A DNA stretch of 64,000 nucleotides from Dinoroseobacter sp. (GTDB taxonomy: Bacteria; Pseudomonadota; Alphaproteobacteria; Rhodobacterales; Rhodobacteraceae), in the NCBI GenBank assembly GCA_017643385.1, contig JAEPNN010000004.1:62001-126000 (forward strand). Reading direction: 5' to 3'. The stretch's first letter is position 1. Each line of letters starts with the position of its first letter. Below, piece by piece: positions 1-11,004 of this stretch. Both the position numbers and the translations under genes were made by a program. The notes under the pieces were generated by a model. The model did not search any database, was not told the origin of the DNA, and worked only from the letters and a program-made list of their open reading frames with translations.

Positions 1-415
1 CCGTATCAGCGTCGCATTGATAAAACTGCCGGAACCGTCCCGGGCCAGGCTTTTCATTTCGCCAGACAGGACCCATCGCATACCGGCGATAAGGCGCAGG
101 CAGATCATTGCGGTACTGTGCAGCGACACGTGCGAGGGGCGCTGTCAGATCATAGCGCAGCGCAAGCCAGTCTTTTTCATCTTCTTGCCAAGCAAACACG
201 CCTTCGTTCGGACGATCTACATCCGGAAGGAACTTGCCTAGCGCCTCGACCGTCTCGACAGCAGAGGTTTCAAGCGCATCAAAACCATAGAGTTCATAGA
301 CCTCGGCAATCTTATCGAGCATGGCCTTGCGTTCGGTCACTTCCGCGCCGAAATAGTCGCGAAAGCCTTTGGGCGTTTCGGCCTTTGGACGAGGCTGCTT
401 TTTGACTTTGGCCAT
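1..415 (-). CDS. hisS: Histidyl-tRNA synthetase, N-terminal part (runs off left edge)
   Basis: Reading leftward from the ATG at 415, the frame stays open to the window edge and encodes the first 138 or so residues. The protein starts [20 protein letters not shown] and contains [10 protein letters not shown] and [19 protein letters not shown], the class II synthetase motif 1/2 region of bacterial HisRS, including the motif 2 arginine that contacts ATP. The enzyme charges tRNA-His in the cytoplasm. The remaining roughly two thirds, with the catalytic motif 3 and the anticodon-binding domain, lie outside the window. Identification rests on family recall of these strongly conserved stretches. Confidence 0.93.
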   Translation of the reverse strand, partial: MAKVKKQPRPKAETPKGFRDYFGAEVTERKAMLDKIAEVYELYGFDALETSAVETVEALGKFLPDVDRPNEGVFAWQEDEKDWLALRYDLTAPLARVAAQYRNDLPAPYRRYAMGPVWRNEKPGPGRFRQFYQCDADT

Positions 416-485
416 GATTGGGTCTCCGCTTACGGGGCGCGGGATACGCGATGGTGAGATGGCTCGCAAGGGAAGGTACGGCTTG

Positions 486-680
486 ATGCAGTTAATGGAA
501 GAAAAGATAGCACATCTTGAGCGCGTCTTAGACGATCTGTCCGGCGTTGTTGCAGATCAGGCTGTTGAGATCGCGATACTCACCCGGCAGGTTGCATTGT
601 TGATGCAACGCGAGCGTGAACGCGTTGCAGATGGCGGCGGCGGCGTGATCCTTGGGGATGAGCGCCCACCACATTACTGA
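486..680 (+). CDS. slyX: SlyX family protein
   Basis: A small protein of 64 residues ([20 protein letters not shown]...), mostly one amphipathic helix likely to form a coiled coil, ending in the characteristic RPPHY tail of SlyX proteins. The function of the family is poorly known. The start at 486 is chosen because GGAAGG at 471-476 sits 9 bases upstream; the ATG at 495 is an alternative. The frame is open back to 369, but that part overlaps the start of hisS and does not look like the family. It is divergent from hisS and convergent with dnaE. Confidence 0.85.
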   Translation: MQLMEEKIAHLERVLDDLSGVVADQAVEIAILTRQVALLMQRERERVADGGGGVILGDERPPHY

Positions 681-758
681 GGCAAAATCTCGATCTGCAC
701 CTTCGCAGGGCAACCTTATTGCAGGCTCCAAAAAGCGCCTGTCATAAAGTTAAGGCAC

Positions 759-3700
759 TCAGACCTCTTCGACGGTCAAAACGCCGGGCACTGCTTTAAG
801 CGCACTTTTGAATTGCGGACTCACGGGCAGATTCTGGCCAAGGCTGACATCAACCTCGCCTCCGATGTCCTCGGCCATTAGGCGCAGCTCTATAGGACCG
901 CGACCAGTCGCCTTTTCCCGACTCATACGTTCAAGCAATGAAGCCACGTTGGTTACTGCACCAGGGTCTTCGACATAAATCCTTAGCCCCAAGGAGCTTC
1001 CAGGTTGAGCAACCGCGCTGTCGATGGGTTGCGCCCCGCGCACCAGCATCTTCAACTGATCAGCTTCCAATTCGGCCTGCACCGTCAGAAGAACACGTTT
1101 CCCGGGTTCCAGGTGCTCTCGGTTTTGCTCCAGCGCTTCAGAGAAGACGGTCACCTCATAAAGCCCTGTGGGATCGGACGCTTGTACAAAAGCAAAGCGG
1201 TTGCCGCGCGCAGATTTGCGTTCCTGCTTGCCAGAAACGGTCCCTGCGATGCGCGCCACATGAGGACCGCGTTCCGCTTTTGCAGTGACCTCGGCCAAGG
1301 TCATAACGCCCTGACGTTTAAGAGGTGCCATATAATCGTCGAGCGGGTGCCCCGAGAGATAGAAACCAATGGCGGCATGTTCCTCTGTAAGACGCTCCAT
1401 CGGCAGCCAGTCTTCGACAGGCATGAGGCGGGGTTCGGGCAAATCTTCGCCCGCCTCCCCGAAAAGCGAAACCTGATTGGAAGCGCGCTGCTCAAAAATT
1501 GCACCAGAATATGCGGTTAACGCATCAAGACCGTCCAGCACACGGCGGCGATTGGGATCGAGTTGATCGAACCCGCCTGCCCGCGCGAGGTTTTCGAGGG
1601 GCCGTTTACCAACGCGCTTCAGATCCACGCGACGCGCCAGATCGAAAAGCGTGGCGAATGGACCGCCTTCATGTCGCGCTTCGGTGATTAGCTTCATCGC
1701 TTCCACACCGACGTTCTTCAACGCACCCAGCGCGTATAGGATCTTGCCATCCTTGACGTCGAACATCGCCTCAGATCGGTTCACACATGGCGGAATGATC
1801 TCGATATCAAGCGTGCGGCGCACTTCTTCGGCGTAGACAGCAAGCTTGTCAGTCAGGTGCAGATCGCAGTTCATTACACCGGCCATGAACTCAACCGGAT
1901 GGTTCGCCTTTAACCAGGCTGTCTGGTAGCTGACCACGGCATAAGCGGCGGCATGCGATTTGTTGAACCCATAGTTCGCAAACTTGTCGAGAAGGTGCCA
2001 CACCTCCAGCGCCTTCTTCTCGTTGACGCCATTTTCGGCCGATCCCTTGAGAAATTTAGGCCGCTCGGCGTCCATCGCCTCCTGGATCTTTTTACCCATG
2101 GCGCGACGCAGCAGGTCCGCACCGCCCAGGCTATAGCCAGCCATTTCCTGCGCGATCTGCATCACCTGTTCCTGGTAGACGATGATGCCCTGCGTCTCGT
2201 CAAGAATATGATCAATCGAAGGGTGCAGTTTCTCGCGGTCCGAAAGGCCGTTCTTGACCTCACAGTACTTTGGGATGTTCTCCATCGGACCGGGTCGATA
2301 GAGCGCCACAAGTGCAATGATATCCTCGATGCACGTTGGCTTCATGCGCCGCAGCGCGTCCATCATGCCCGAGCTTTCCACCTGAAACACCGCGACTGTC
2401 TTGGCAGAAGCGTAGAGCTTGTAGCTGGCCTCATCATCAAGTGGGATCGCATTGATGTCGTTCTCAGTGCCCGATTTCGGCTCATAGAGTTGCGTGCCAT
2501 CAGCGGCGACATGCAGAGGGCGCCCAGATTTCAGAATCAACTCGACCGCGTTCTGGATCACGGTCAGGGTCTTCAACCCGAGGAAGTCGAACTTCACCAA
2601 GCCCGCCTGTTCCACCCATTTCATATTGAACTGGGTTGCAGGCATATCCGAACGCGGATCTTGATAAAGCGGCACAAGCGCATCAAGCGGACGATCCCCG
2701 ATTACGACACCCGCTGCGTGGGTCGATGCGTTGCGCAGAAGTCCCTCGACTTGCATGCCGTATTTCAGAAGGCGGTCGACGACCTCCTCCCGGCGGGCCT
2801 CTTCGGCAAGACGCGGTTCGTCTTTCAACGCTTTTTCGATACTAACAGGTTTAACACCTTCAACCGGGATCATCTTCGAAAGTCGATCAACCTGCCCGTA
2901 AGGCATTTGCAAAACGCGGCCCACGTCACGCACGGCAGCCTTGGACAGAAGCGCACCGAAGGTGATGATCTGGCCGACCTTGTCGCGCCCATATTTTTCC
3001 TGAACGTAGCGGATGACTTCTTCGCGACGGTCCATGCAAAAATCGATGTCGAAGTCAGGCATCGAGACCCGCTCCGGGTTGAGAAAGCGTTCGAATAGGA
3101 GCGCATACCGCAGGGGGTCGAGATCGGTAATTGTCAGCGCATAGGCCACAAGGCTGCCGGCGCCCGATCCGCGACCGGGGCCCACAGGAATATCATGATC
3201 CTTGGCCCATTTAATGAAGTCAGCGACGATCAGGAAGTACCCCGGAAAGCCCATGCCCTCGATAATGTCGAGCTCGAAATCGAGACGTTCCTGATATTCC
3301 TCCTGGGTCGCCGCATGCGGGATCACAGCCAACCGCGCCTGCAAACCCTCATTGGCCTGACGGCGCAGCTCCTGCACCTCATCATCGGCAAACTTTGGCA
3401 AGATGGGATCACGCTTGTAGGCTTTGAAGGCGCAACGCTTGGCAATCTCGACAGTGTTTTCTAGAGCCTCGGGCAAATCCGCAAACAGCGTCACCATTTC
3501 TTCAGGCGATTTGAAGTAATGCTGATCGGTTAAGCGACGGCGGTCAGCTTGCTGGTCAACATAGGCGCCTTGGGCAATGCAAAGAAGCGCATCATGCGCC
3601 TCAAACATCTCGGATTTTGGAAAATAGACGTCGTTCGTAGCCACGAGCGGCAAATTGAGAGCATAAGCAAGTTCGATCAGACCGCGTTCGGTTGCAATCT

Positions 3701-4238
3701 CTGCCTCTGGAAATCCACCCGCTTCTGGATGGCGCTGCAGCTCGACGTAAAGACGGTCTGAAAACGCCTCCGAGAGTGATTTCAACAACGCCTCGGCGCG
3801 GTCAACATGCCCCGCCCGGATGTGTCGCGCGACCGGACCGTCAGGTCCGCCAGAGAGACAAATCAGACCCTCTGCATGGGATGTCAGTTGATCGAGTGTT
3901 ACCTCAGGTTGGGCACCATCCTTATCCACATAGAGATACGTATTGAGCTTAAGCAGGTTCTCATACCCGGCCTCAGATTGCGCCAAAAGAACAACCGGTG
4001 CAGGGGATTTGCCAAATTGGAGATCTACCTGGCACCCGATGATGGGTTGAACTCCGGCCTTCGCCGCACCCTCGGAAAACTCCAACGCGGCAAACATGTT
4101 GTTGCTGTCAGTCAAAGCGACCGCTGGCATGTCCATGCCAGCGGCAAGCCCTGGTAATTTCTTCACGCGCATGGCGCCTTCAAGAAGCGAGTATTCGGAA
4201 TGGACGCGCAGGTGAATGAATCGGGGGGAACTGCTCAT
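759..4238 (-). CDS. dnaE: DNA polymerase III alpha subunit DnaE1
   Basis: Replicative polymerase of 1159 residues, the normal length for DnaE1. The N-terminal PHP domain opens with HLRVHSEYSLLEG (His9 and His13 of the metal-binding pattern). The polymerase active site is PDFDIDFCMDRREE near residue 395, supplying the catalytic aspartates. A later stretch, YGFNKSHAAAYAVVSYQTA, is the conserved block before the helix-hairpin-helix region. An OB-fold lies near the C-terminus (AGTVSGKQERKSARGNRF). The ATG at 4238 is preferred over that at 4250 because a weak purine-rich site (GGTGGGA) lies just before it and the family begins at MSSS. The gene appears monocistronic and ends about 80 bp from slyX. 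Confidence 0.97.
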   Translation of the reverse strand: MSSSPRFIHLRVHSEYSLLEGAMRVKKLPGLAAGMDMPAVALTDSNNMFAALEFSEGAAKAGVQPIIGCQVDLQFGKSPAPVVLLAQSEAGYENLLKLNTYLYVDKDGAQPEVTLDQLTSHAEGLICLSGGPDGPVARHIRAGHVDRAEALLKSLSEAFSDRLYVELQRHPEAGGFPEAEIATERGLIELAYALNLPLVATNDVYFPKSEMFEAHDALLCIAQGAYVDQQADRRRLTDQHYFKSPEEMVTLFADLPEALENTVEIAKRCAFKAYKRDPILPKFADDEVQELRRQANEGLQARLAVIPHAATQEEYQERLDFELDIIEGMGFPGYFLIVADFIKWAKDHDIPVGPGRGSGAGSLVAYALTITDLDPLRYALLFERFLNPERVSMPDFDIDFCMDRREEVIRYVQEKYGRDKVGQIITFGALLSKAAVRDVGRVLQMPYGQVDRLSKMIPVEGVKPVSIEKALKDEPRLAEEARREEVVDRLLKYGMQVEGLLRNASTHAAGVVIGDRPLDALVPLYQDPRSDMPATQFNMKWVEQAGLVKFDFLGLKTLTVIQNAVELILKSGRPLHVAADGTQLYEPKSGTENDINAIPLDDEASYKLYASAKTVAVFQVESSGMMDALRRMKPTCIEDIIALVALYRPGPMENIPKYCEVKNGLSDREKLHPSIDHILDETQGIIVYQEQVMQIAQEMAGYSLGGADLLRRAMGKKIQEAMDAERPKFLKGSAENGVNEKKALEVWHLLDKFANYGFNKSHAAAYAVVSYQTAWLKANHPVEFMAGVMNCDLHLTDKLAVYAEEVRRTLDIEIIPPCVNRSEAMFDVKDGKILYALGALKNVGVEAMKLITEARHEGGPFATLFDLARRVDLKRVGKRPLENLARAGGFDQLDPNRRRVLDGLDALTAYSGAIFEQRASNQVSLFGEAGEDLPEPRLMPVEDWLPMERLTEEHAAIGFYLSGHPLDDYMAPLKRQGVMTLAEVTAKAERGPHVARIAGTVSGKQERKSARGNRFAFVQASDPTGLYEVTVFSEALEQNREHLEPGKRVLLTVQAELEADQLKMLVRGAQPIDSAVAQPGSSLGLRIYVEDPGAVTNVASLLERMSREKATGRGPIELRLMAEDIGGEVDVSLGQNLPVSPQFKSALKAVPGVLTVEEV

Positions 4239-4348
4239 AGGTCCCACCATATGTGGGGGCTGATCCGGGGTGAAGAGCAGAACTGACTATTGAGCGCGCT
4301 CTAATAAATTGCCTGAAACGGCATTAGAGGCGCTTTCCACAAAAAGGT

Positions 4349-4564
4349 TCAGGCGCCATAAGCAGTTTTGCGAGCGATATCTTTGAGATCACCGCGACCC
4401 AAGCCGATATCGTTCAGTTCGCGATCGGACAAAGAATTCAATTCATTAAGGGTTCGGCTGAAGACTTTGTAGCGCGCGAAAGCGGCATCTAGCTCGGCAA
4501 CATACGAAGCGAGGCGTGAAAAAATTGAAAAGCGGGCGACGGCACTAGTGTCGATAGCGGACAT
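4349..4564 (-). CDS. DUF1127 domain-containing small protein
   Basis: A 71-residue protein (MSAIDTSAVARFSIFSRLAS...) with the C-terminal DUF1127 core: the LNELNSLSDRELNDIGLGRGDL stretch, whose central motif is SDRELNDIG. Such small proteins are abundant in Rhodobacterales, and some affect RNA turnover and stress responses. The start at 4564 is supported by GGAG eight bases upstream. The frame remains open to 4615, but that extension lacks a ribosome binding site. It is transcribed divergently from the xanthine dehydrogenase operon. The role of this copy is unknown. Confidence 0.88.
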   Translation of the reverse strand: MSAIDTSAVARFSIFSRLASYVAELDAAFARYKVFSRTLNELNSLSDRELNDIGLGRGDLKDIARKTAYGA

Positions 4565-4794
4565 GGAACTTACTCCAGAAGATAAAGGGGTTGTGAATGA
4601 CTTCTGAACTCGCATTTATGCCAATGCTGCGCCTGCACAATCCCGATAATGGTCAAAGCTGCATTGCAGAAATTGCATGCCCCTTGCCAACTGTGGTGGC
4701 GCTTGATTAGCATTGAGCAAGGGCCGCCTCGCGTTCTACGCCGCATCGAGCGTGAGGTCTGAATGGCGATTGGTACCGCGGCGGACACATCCTC

Positions 4795-6174
4795 ATGAAA
4801 ACGACGTTTCTTCTGAACGGAGAGACTATGACAGTGGACAGCGAGCCTACGGAAACGCTGTTGGATTGGCTGCGTGAAGAGCGTGGCCTGACCGGCACAA
4901 AAGAGGGATGCAATGAAGGCGACTGCGGCGCTTGTACAGTAATGGTACGCGACCCTAACGGGGCGCGCGCATTGAACGCCTGTATCCTGTTTTTGCCCCA
5001 GCTTGAGGGTAAGTCAGTGGTCACCGTCGAAGGGCTGGCCGCACCAGATGGCACCCCCCACCCTGTTCAAGATGCCATGGTGGCGCATCATGGCTCCCAA
5101 TGTGGTTTCTGCACACCTGGTTTCGTGGTGTCGATGGCAACCGCCCACCTGAACGGTGCCACGGACCATGATGATCAACTCGCCGGGAACCTGTGCAGAT
5201 GCACCGGCTACGCACCGATCATTCGTGCAGCAGAAGCTGTTGAGGGCGTACCAATACCCGCGCATCTCATGGTGCCCGTCGATCAGCCGCACGACGGACC
5301 GGGTGACGACTTGTTTCCCGATGCGGTAAGGCCACGCAACGCAGACCAACTGGCCGCTTGGTATGACGCCAATCCGGAGGCGACGCTGGTGGCGGGAGCC
5401 ACCGATGTCGGGCTTTGGGTAACCAAACAATTACGCGACTTGGCACCCGTAGCGTTTTTAAACCGATGCGACGATCTCAAGAGCATTGAGATCAGGTCCA
5501 ACGACGTGCACATTGGCGCTATGGCATCCCTGAGCGAGGTATTGGAGGCCATCAAACCGCTGCACCCGGATTTTGCTGAAATGCTGCGGCGCTATGGCTC
5601 TGCCCAGGTGCGGAACGCAGCAACGGTAGGCGGGAATATCGCAAATGGATCACCCATTGGTGACAGCCCACCCGCACTGATTGCGCTGGGGGCAGTGTTA
5701 CATTTGCGCAAAGGAAATGAACGTCGCTCTCTGCCACTGGAAGCGTTTTTCATTGAGTATGGAAGGCAAGATCGGGCGCCGGGCGAGTTCGTTGAGGCCG
5801 TGAGTTTCCCGCGACAGCTAGATCGATTGAAATGCTACAAGCTGTCGAAGCGCTTTGATCAAGACATCTCTGCCGTCTGCGGATGTTTCAACATTACGAT
5901 TGAAGGCAGTGTCGTAGCGACGGCCCGGATCGCATTTGGAGGGATGGCAGGAACACCAAAGCGTGCAAGTAGCGTCGAAGCAGCACTAATCGGAAAAGCT
6001 TGGTCTGAAGAAACAGTTCGGCACGCAATGGGCGCCTTCAAAGAAGACTACACTCCACTGTCGGATATGCGCGCTTCTGCTAATTACCGTTTGGTGAGCG
6101 CAGAAAACATGCTGCTGAGATACTACCTTGAAGATCAGGGGACCTCGACGCGGGTGTTGGAGGTCCGGGCATGA
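4795..6174 (+). CDS. xdhA: Xanthine dehydrogenase small subunit (2Fe-2S and FAD)
   Basis: A 459-residue subunit. An N-terminal plant-type ferredoxin domain has cysteines 39, 44 and 47 in [13 protein letters not shown]. The second 2Fe-2S domain has CGFCTPGFV and CRCTGYAPI. The FAD-binding domain of the CO-dehydrogenase flavoprotein type follows from about residue 180 ([11 protein letters not shown], then [16 protein letters not shown]). It passes electrons from the molybdenum site to NAD+ during oxidation of hypoxanthine/xanthine to urate. It is first in an operon of seven genes and overlaps xdhB by 4 bp. The start gives the usual XdhA N-terminus ([10 protein letters not shown]), although no strong ribosome binding site precedes it. 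No regulator gene is adjacent. Confidence 0.95.
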   Translation: MKTTFLLNGETMTVDSEPTETLLDWLREERGLTGTKEGCNEGDCGACTVMVRDPNGARALNACILFLPQLEGKSVVTVEGLAAPDGTPHPVQDAMVAHHGSQCGFCTPGFVVSMATAHLNGATDHDDQLAGNLCRCTGYAPIIRAAEAVEGVPIPAHLMVPVDQPHDGPGDDLFPDAVRPRNADQLAAWYDANPEATLVAGATDVGLWVTKQLRDLAPVAFLNRCDDLKSIEIRSNDVHIGAMASLSEVLEAIKPLHPDFAEMLRRYGSAQVRNAATVGGNIANGSPIGDSPPALIALGAVLHLRKGNERRSLPLEAFFIEYGRQDRAPGEFVEAVSFPRQLDRLKCYKLSKRFDQDISAVCGCFNITIEGSVVATARIAFGGMAGTPKRASSVEAALIGKAWSEETVRHAMGAFKEDYTPLSDMRASANYRLVSAENMLLRYYLEDQGTSTRVLEVRA

Positions 6175-8543
6175 ATGTTTACAAGCCAAAACCTCACGAC
6201 GCGGCACCCCTGCATGTTGCGGGGTCCGCGCGCTACGTAGACGACATCCCCCTCCCCGCGAACACAGTGCATCTGGCCTTTGGCTTAAGCGAGATCGCAC
6301 ATGGGATCATCACGGAGATGGACCTTGAAGCAGTGCGCGCCGCACCCGGCGTGATTGAGGTGCTCACGTGGAAGGACCTGCCTGGTCATAACGACGTCTC
6401 GCCATATCCGCTGTTCCGAGAGCCAATGCTCTGTGAGGGCGAGGTCAATTGGCTCGGCATGCCTGTCTTTCTGGTTATCGCAGAAAGCCATCTAGCCGCA
6501 CGAAAAGCTGCACGCTTGGGCAATATTTCATACGAAGAAAAGCCTGCGCTTTTGACCCTGGATGATGCGATTGCTGCGGATGCCCGTTTCGAGGAAGGTC
6601 CGCTCGTCTACGGACAAGGGGATGTGGACACCGCGTTGGCACAGGCAGAAAATACGCTGGATGGGGTTTTTGAGATCGGTGGGCAAGAGCACTTCTATCT
6701 GGAAGGGATGGCCGCGCTTGCACAACCTCAAGAAGGCGGTGACGTCGTCATCCAATGCTCTTCTCAGCACCCCACCGAGATCCAGCATAAGGTGGCCGAA
6801 GCGCTCGGGCGACCAATGAACGCCGTGCGCGTCGAAGTTCGGCGAATGGGCGGCGGCTTTGGTGGCAAGGAAAGCCAAGGCAATGCATTGGCGGTATCCT
6901 GTGCCGTTGTTGCAGATCGTCTCAGGCGGCCAGCAAAGATGCGATATGACCGTGACGACGACATGGTCATCACCGGCAAGCGCCACGATTTCCGTATCGC
7001 CTATAAGGCGGGCTTTGATGCGAGCGGCAAGATCATTGGCATTGAATTTACCCAGTATTGTCGCTGCGGCTGGTCACCGGATTTGTCTCTGCCCGTTGCA
7101 GACCGCGCGATGCTGCATGCAGACAACGCATACTTTCTACCAAATGTGCGCATCATCTCACACCGGATGATGACGCATACACAGTCGAACACGGCCTTCC
7201 GTGGATTTGGCGGGCCGCAAGGGATGGTTGGGATCGAGCGCGTGCTGGATCATGTTGCCTGCGCGGTTGGGCGCGATCCAGTCGATGTCCGGCGCCTGAA
7301 TTACTACAAGGCGTCCGGTGGAGACGTTTCGGTACAAAAAACCCGGGGCGCTGCACACAAATTTGGTGGGACACATTCACCGAAAGGTTGGGTCGAGGGG
7401 CCACAAACAACGCCTTACAAGATGCCTGTTGAGGATTTCATTCTTCACGAAATGACCGACGCTCTGTTGGAACGCTCCGACTATGCCGCCCGTTGCGAAG
7501 CCATTCGTGTGTTCAATGCGGAAAATCCGATCCTGAAAAAAGGCATAGGGTTCAGCCCGGTAAAGTTCGGCATTTCGTTCACGCTGACCCACCTCAATCA
7601 GGCGGGTGCGTTGGTGCATGTGTATCAGGACGGCTCAATCCACCTGAACCACGGTGGCACCGAGATGGGGCAGGGGTTGTTCCAGAAGGTGGCACAAGTG
7701 GCAGCGGATCGATTTGGTGTGCCGCTGGAGTTGGTGAAGATCACAGCGACAGATACCGCAAAAGTTCCAAACACGAGTGCAACGGCGGCCTCTTCAGGCA
7801 CCGATCTGAACGGCATGGCAGTAAAAGCCGCCTGCGATCAAATAACGGCGCGCATTTCGGAATGGCTTGCCGAGACACATCAGACCACACAATCGAACGT
7901 ACTCTTTGAAGGCGGACAAGTTCATGTGGGCGACACAAGTTATCCGTTTGAGAAGGTGATCGCGGATGCCTATATGGCGCGCATCTCGCTTAGCGCATCG
8001 GGCTTCTACAAGACGCCCAAGATTGTGTGGGACAGGATCAAAGGTGAGGGACGGCCGTTCTACTACTTCGCCTATGGCGCTGCGGTGACCGAGGTCGTCA
8101 TCGACACGCTGACGGGCGAGAACCGCATCCTTCGGGCTGATATTCTGCACGATTGCGGCAAGTCGCTAAACCCAGCGCTGGATATCGGCCAGATTGAAGG
8201 AGGGTATGTTCAGGGCGCAGGCTGGCTGACCACCGAAGAGCTGATCTGGGACGACAAAGGACGGCTGCGCACGCACGCACCCTCGACCTATAAGGTTCCC
8301 GCCTGTTCTGACCGACCAGATGTATTCAACGTGGCACTATGGGATGGCGAAAACCGGGAAGAAACAATTTATCGGTCGAAAGCTGTCGGCGAGCCTCCCT
8401 TGATGCTGGGGATTTCGGCTCTGATGGCCCTGTCCGACGCGGTAGCCTCGACCGGGGACGGCTCAATATATCCAGACTTGGATGCCCCAGCGACAGCAGA
8501 GCGCGTGTTGTGGGCGGTACAGCGTCAAAAGGGGGCATCATGA
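6171..8543 (+). CDS. xdhB: Xanthine dehydrogenase large subunit (molybdopterin)
   Basis: A 790-residue catalytic subunit of the xanthine oxidase family. Visible cofactor motifs are [34 protein letters not shown] and [10 protein letters not shown]. The glutamate in the last is the catalytic base of this family. Together with XdhA it hydroxylates purines in the cytoplasm. The ATG overlaps the xdhA stop, and the TGA overlaps the ATG of xdhC, so the three are translationally coupled. Length and motif order are normal for the bacterial two-subunit enzyme. Confidence 0.95.
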   Translation: MNVYKPKPHDAAPLHVAGSARYVDDIPLPANTVHLAFGLSEIAHGIITEMDLEAVRAAPGVIEVLTWKDLPGHNDVSPYPLFREPMLCEGEVNWLGMPVFLVIAESHLAARKAARLGNISYEEKPALLTLDDAIAADARFEEGPLVYGQGDVDTALAQAENTLDGVFEIGGQEHFYLEGMAALAQPQEGGDVVIQCSSQHPTEIQHKVAEALGRPMNAVRVEVRRMGGGFGGKESQGNALAVSCAVVADRLRRPAKMRYDRDDDMVITGKRHDFRIAYKAGFDASGKIIGIEFTQYCRCGWSPDLSLPVADRAMLHADNAYFLPNVRIISHRMMTHTQSNTAFRGFGGPQGMVGIERVLDHVACAVGRDPVDVRRLNYYKASGGDVSVQKTRGAAHKFGGTHSPKGWVEGPQTTPYKMPVEDFILHEMTDALLERSDYAARCEAIRVFNAENPILKKGIGFSPVKFGISFTLTHLNQAGALVHVYQDGSIHLNHGGTEMGQGLFQKVAQVAADRFGVPLELVKITATDTAKVPNTSATAASSGTDLNGMAVKAACDQITARISEWLAETHQTTQSNVLFEGGQVHVGDTSYPFEKVIADAYMARISLSASGFYKTPKIVWDRIKGEGRPFYYFAYGAAVTEVVIDTLTGENRILRADILHDCGKSLNPALDIGQIEGGYVQGAGWLTTEELIWDDKGRLRTHAPSTYKVPACSDRPDVFNVALWDGENREETIYRSKAVGEPPLMLGISALMALSDAVASTGDGSIYPDLDAPATAERVLWAVQRQKGAS

Positions 8544-9490
8544 GCTTGGATGTGAACGCACTGCGTCAAGCGGTTGCTGCAAATGGCACGGTTGCTCGGG
8601 TTCTTGTCCTAGACAGTGCAGGATCAGTCCCACGCGACGCGGGTACAGCGATGTTGGTTTGGGAAAAGGGCCAACACGGGACGATCGGCGGTGGCGCGCT
8701 GGAATTCGAAGCAATACGTGCCGCCCGTGAAGCTTTAAATGCTGGGCAAGACAGCCTCTTGCGGCAACCGCTTGGCCCCGCCTTGGCGCAATGCTGCGGT
8801 GGCTCCGTAACTTTGCTGACCGAGATCTGGGATGACGAAAGATGTGCCGGAATTGATGACAAAGTTCTGGCACGCCCGCTTCCAGGAACAAACAAAGGCG
8901 TGCAATCGCTTGGCGTGACGCGCGTGCTTTCGGGCTTGCGCAGCGGTCGATCCCGGGTCTCACCACAAACCGTTGATGGCTGGGTCATCGAGACCTTAAG
9001 CATGCCAAGACGCTCCGTTTGGATTTTTGGGGCAGGTCATGTGGGACGCGCATTGGTAAATGTTCTGGCGCCGATACCCGACTTTGAGATCACATGGGTC
9101 GACACCGCACTCGACCGATTTCCTGATAAAACTTGCGAAGGGGTTCGAGTGATACCTGCCGCCAACCCGGCAGATTGTGTGCGACTGGCTCCAAAAGATG
9201 CCGAGCATTTCGTGATGACTTTCTCGCATGCGTTGGATCTGGAGCTTTGTCATCAACTCCTGCACCATGGATTCGCATATGCGGGCCTGATCGGGAGCGA
9301 CACCAAATGGGTGAGATTCCGTAAGCGGCTGAAACAACTGGGCCACATTGATGCCCAAATAGAGCGCATAACCTGTCCCATCGGGGACCCTAACCTTGGG
9401 AAACACCCGCAGGCCATTGCCGTAGGTGCGGTTTCCGGCTTACTTTCTCAGCATCTGCCAAAAAATGCCGCAAAGGCCGCCGGGGATTGA
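8540..9490 (+). CDS. xdhC: Xanthine dehydrogenase accessory protein XdhC
   Basis: A 316-residue protein that, by family knowledge, binds molybdenum cofactor, promotes its sulfuration and delivers it to XdhB. The N-terminal XdhC/CoxI domain carries SAGSVPRDAGTAMLV and TIGGGALEFEA. A C-terminal Rossmann domain starts at WIFGAGHVGRALV. The start at 8540 overlaps the xdhB stop as ATGA. The frame is open 200 bp further upstream, but that is inside xdhB. Its stop overlaps the TTG start of the next ABC gene, which ties the transporter to the enzyme. Confidence 0.93.
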   Translation: MSLDVNALRQAVAANGTVARVLVLDSAGSVPRDAGTAMLVWEKGQHGTIGGGALEFEAIRAAREALNAGQDSLLRQPLGPALAQCCGGSVTLLTEIWDDERCAGIDDKVLARPLPGTNKGVQSLGVTRVLSGLRSGRSRVSPQTVDGWVIETLSMPRRSVWIFGAGHVGRALVNVLAPIPDFEITWVDTALDRFPDKTCEGVRVIPAANPADCVRLAPKDAEHFVMTFSHALDLELCHQLLHHGFAYAGLIGSDTKWVRFRKRLKQLGHIDAQIERITCPIGDPNLGKHPQAIAVGAVSGLLSQHLPKNAAKAAGD

Positions 9491-11004
9491 CGACACTTCT
9501 TAAACTAAACGGGCTCACAAAGGCCTATCCCGGCGTCATTGCGAATGACGACGTTTCCTTTGAGATCGCACCGGGCGAAGTGCACGCGCTGTTGGGCGAA
9601 AATGGTGCTGGGAAGTCCACACTGGTCAAAATGATCTACGGACTGGTGAAACCCGATTCCGGAACGATGGCGCTGCATGGAGATGCGTTTGCGCCTTCGG
9701 AGCCTCGTGCCGCACGTGCAGCGGGCGTCGCAATGGTTTTCCAGCATTTCTCTTTGTTCGAGGCGCTGAGCGTGGCTGAAAATATTGCGCTGGGCATGGA
9801 AAACCCACCAAAGCCCAGAGAGTTGAGCCATCAAATCCGGGAAGTCAGCCATACTTATGGTTTACCGCTTGATCCGGACCGGCGCGTTGGAGAGCTCAGC
9901 GCAGGAGAACGTCAGCGGGTCGAAATCATCCGATGCCTGCTCCAAGACCCGAAGCTTTTGATCATGGACGAACCCACGAGCGTTCTGACCCCTCAGGAAG
10001 TGGAAATTCTGTTCACCACCTTACGGAAACTGAGCGCCGAAGGGACCGCGATCCTGTATATTTCGCACAAGCTGGAAGAAATCCGGGCCCTTTGCGATGC
10101 GGCCACAATCCTGCGTGGCGGCAAAGTCGTGGGAACATGTGTGCCTAAAGAAACGACAGCTCGCGAAATGGCGGAGCTGATGGTTGGCAAAGTCCTGCAC
10201 CAAACCAAGTCAGGCGAACATGATGCAGGCGATGTTGTCCTCAAGATGGAAAGCTTGAGCCTCCCGTCGTCGACCCCTTTTGGGACAAGTTTGCAAAACG
10301 TATCGCTAGAACTTAGGCGTGGTGAGATCCTCGGCATTGGTGGGGTTGCAGGAAACGGCCAAGACGAATTGTTGGCGGCGCTTTCTGGTGAAACCAAGGT
10401 TTCATCAGACGTTATTAAATTCGAAAACCGCGAAATCGGACAGCTTGGTCCAAATGAACGGCGCGAAATGGGCCTGCTCAGTGCGCCGGAAGAGCGGCTT
10501 GGGCATGCGGCCGCCCCCGATATGAGCCTGACCGAAAACGCGCTTCTGACGGGCGTAGTGCGACAAGAACTTGCAGCGCACCGTTTTATCAACTGGGCAA
10601 AAACAAAGACATTTGCGGAAACCGTGATTGAGACGTTCGATGTTCGAACACCCGGGCCTACAAATGCAGCGCGGTCGCTTTCCGGCGGAAATCTGCAGAA
10701 ATTCGTGATCGGTCGCGAAGTGCTTCAATCTCCTGAAGTGCTGGTCGTCAATCAGCCAACCTGGGGTGTGGACGCGTCAGCGGCTGCTTCGATTAGGCAA
10801 GCCTTGATGGATCTGGCTTCAACAGGTGCGGGCGTGATTATCATTAGTCAGGACCTTGATGAGTTGATGGAGGTCGCCGATCGGTTCTGTGCGTTGAATG
10901 CTGGTAGGCTAAGTGCATCTCGGCCCACCAAAGACCTGACAGTAGATGAAGTCGGCCTGATGCTGGGCGGTGCACATGACATGGAGGTTGCCCATGTTGG
11001 CTAG
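9487..11004 (+). CDS. ABC transporter ATPase, BMP/nucleoside-type (double domain)
   Basis: A 505-residue ATPase with two ABC domains. The first has Walker A GENGAGKSTL, signature LSAGERQRVEI and Walker B LLIMDEPTSVLTP. The second has GVAGNGQDELL in place of a full Walker A and the signature LSGGNLQKFVIGREV. This asymmetry is normal for the sugar/nucleoside importers (NupO/YufO, RbsA type). The start is TTG, sharing bases with the xdhC TGA (TTGA). By position it energises uptake of a purine base or nucleoside that feeds xanthine dehydrogenase; the substrate is inferred from context only. Confidence 0.92.
   Translation: MTTLLKLNGLTKAYPGVIANDDVSFEIAPGEVHALLGENGAGKSTLVKMIYGLVKPDSGTMALHGDAFAPSEPRAARAAGVAMVFQHFSLFEALSVAENIALGMENPPKPRELSHQIREVSHTYGLPLDPDRRVGELSAGERQRVEIIRCLLQDPKLLIMDEPTSVLTPQEVEILFTTLRKLSAEGTAILYISHKLEEIRALCDAATILRGGKVVGTCVPKETTAREMAELMVGKVLHQTKSGEHDAGDVVLKMESLSLPSSTPFGTSLQNVSLELRRGEILGIGGVAGNGQDELLAALSGETKVSSDVIKFENREIGQLGPNERREMGLLSAPEERLGHAAAPDMSLTENALLTGVVRQELAAHRFINWAKTKTFAETVIETFDVRTPGPTNAARSLSGGNLQKFVIGREVLQSPEVLVVNQPTWGVDASAAASIRQALMDLASTGAGVIIISQDLDELMEVADRFCALNAGRLSASRPTKDLTVDEVGLMLGGAHDMEVAHVG

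Noticed and set aside
1953-3098. Plus-strand frame of 381 codons inside dnaE
   Set aside because: It is the shadow of the strongly conserved dnaE coding strand and has no family resemblance.
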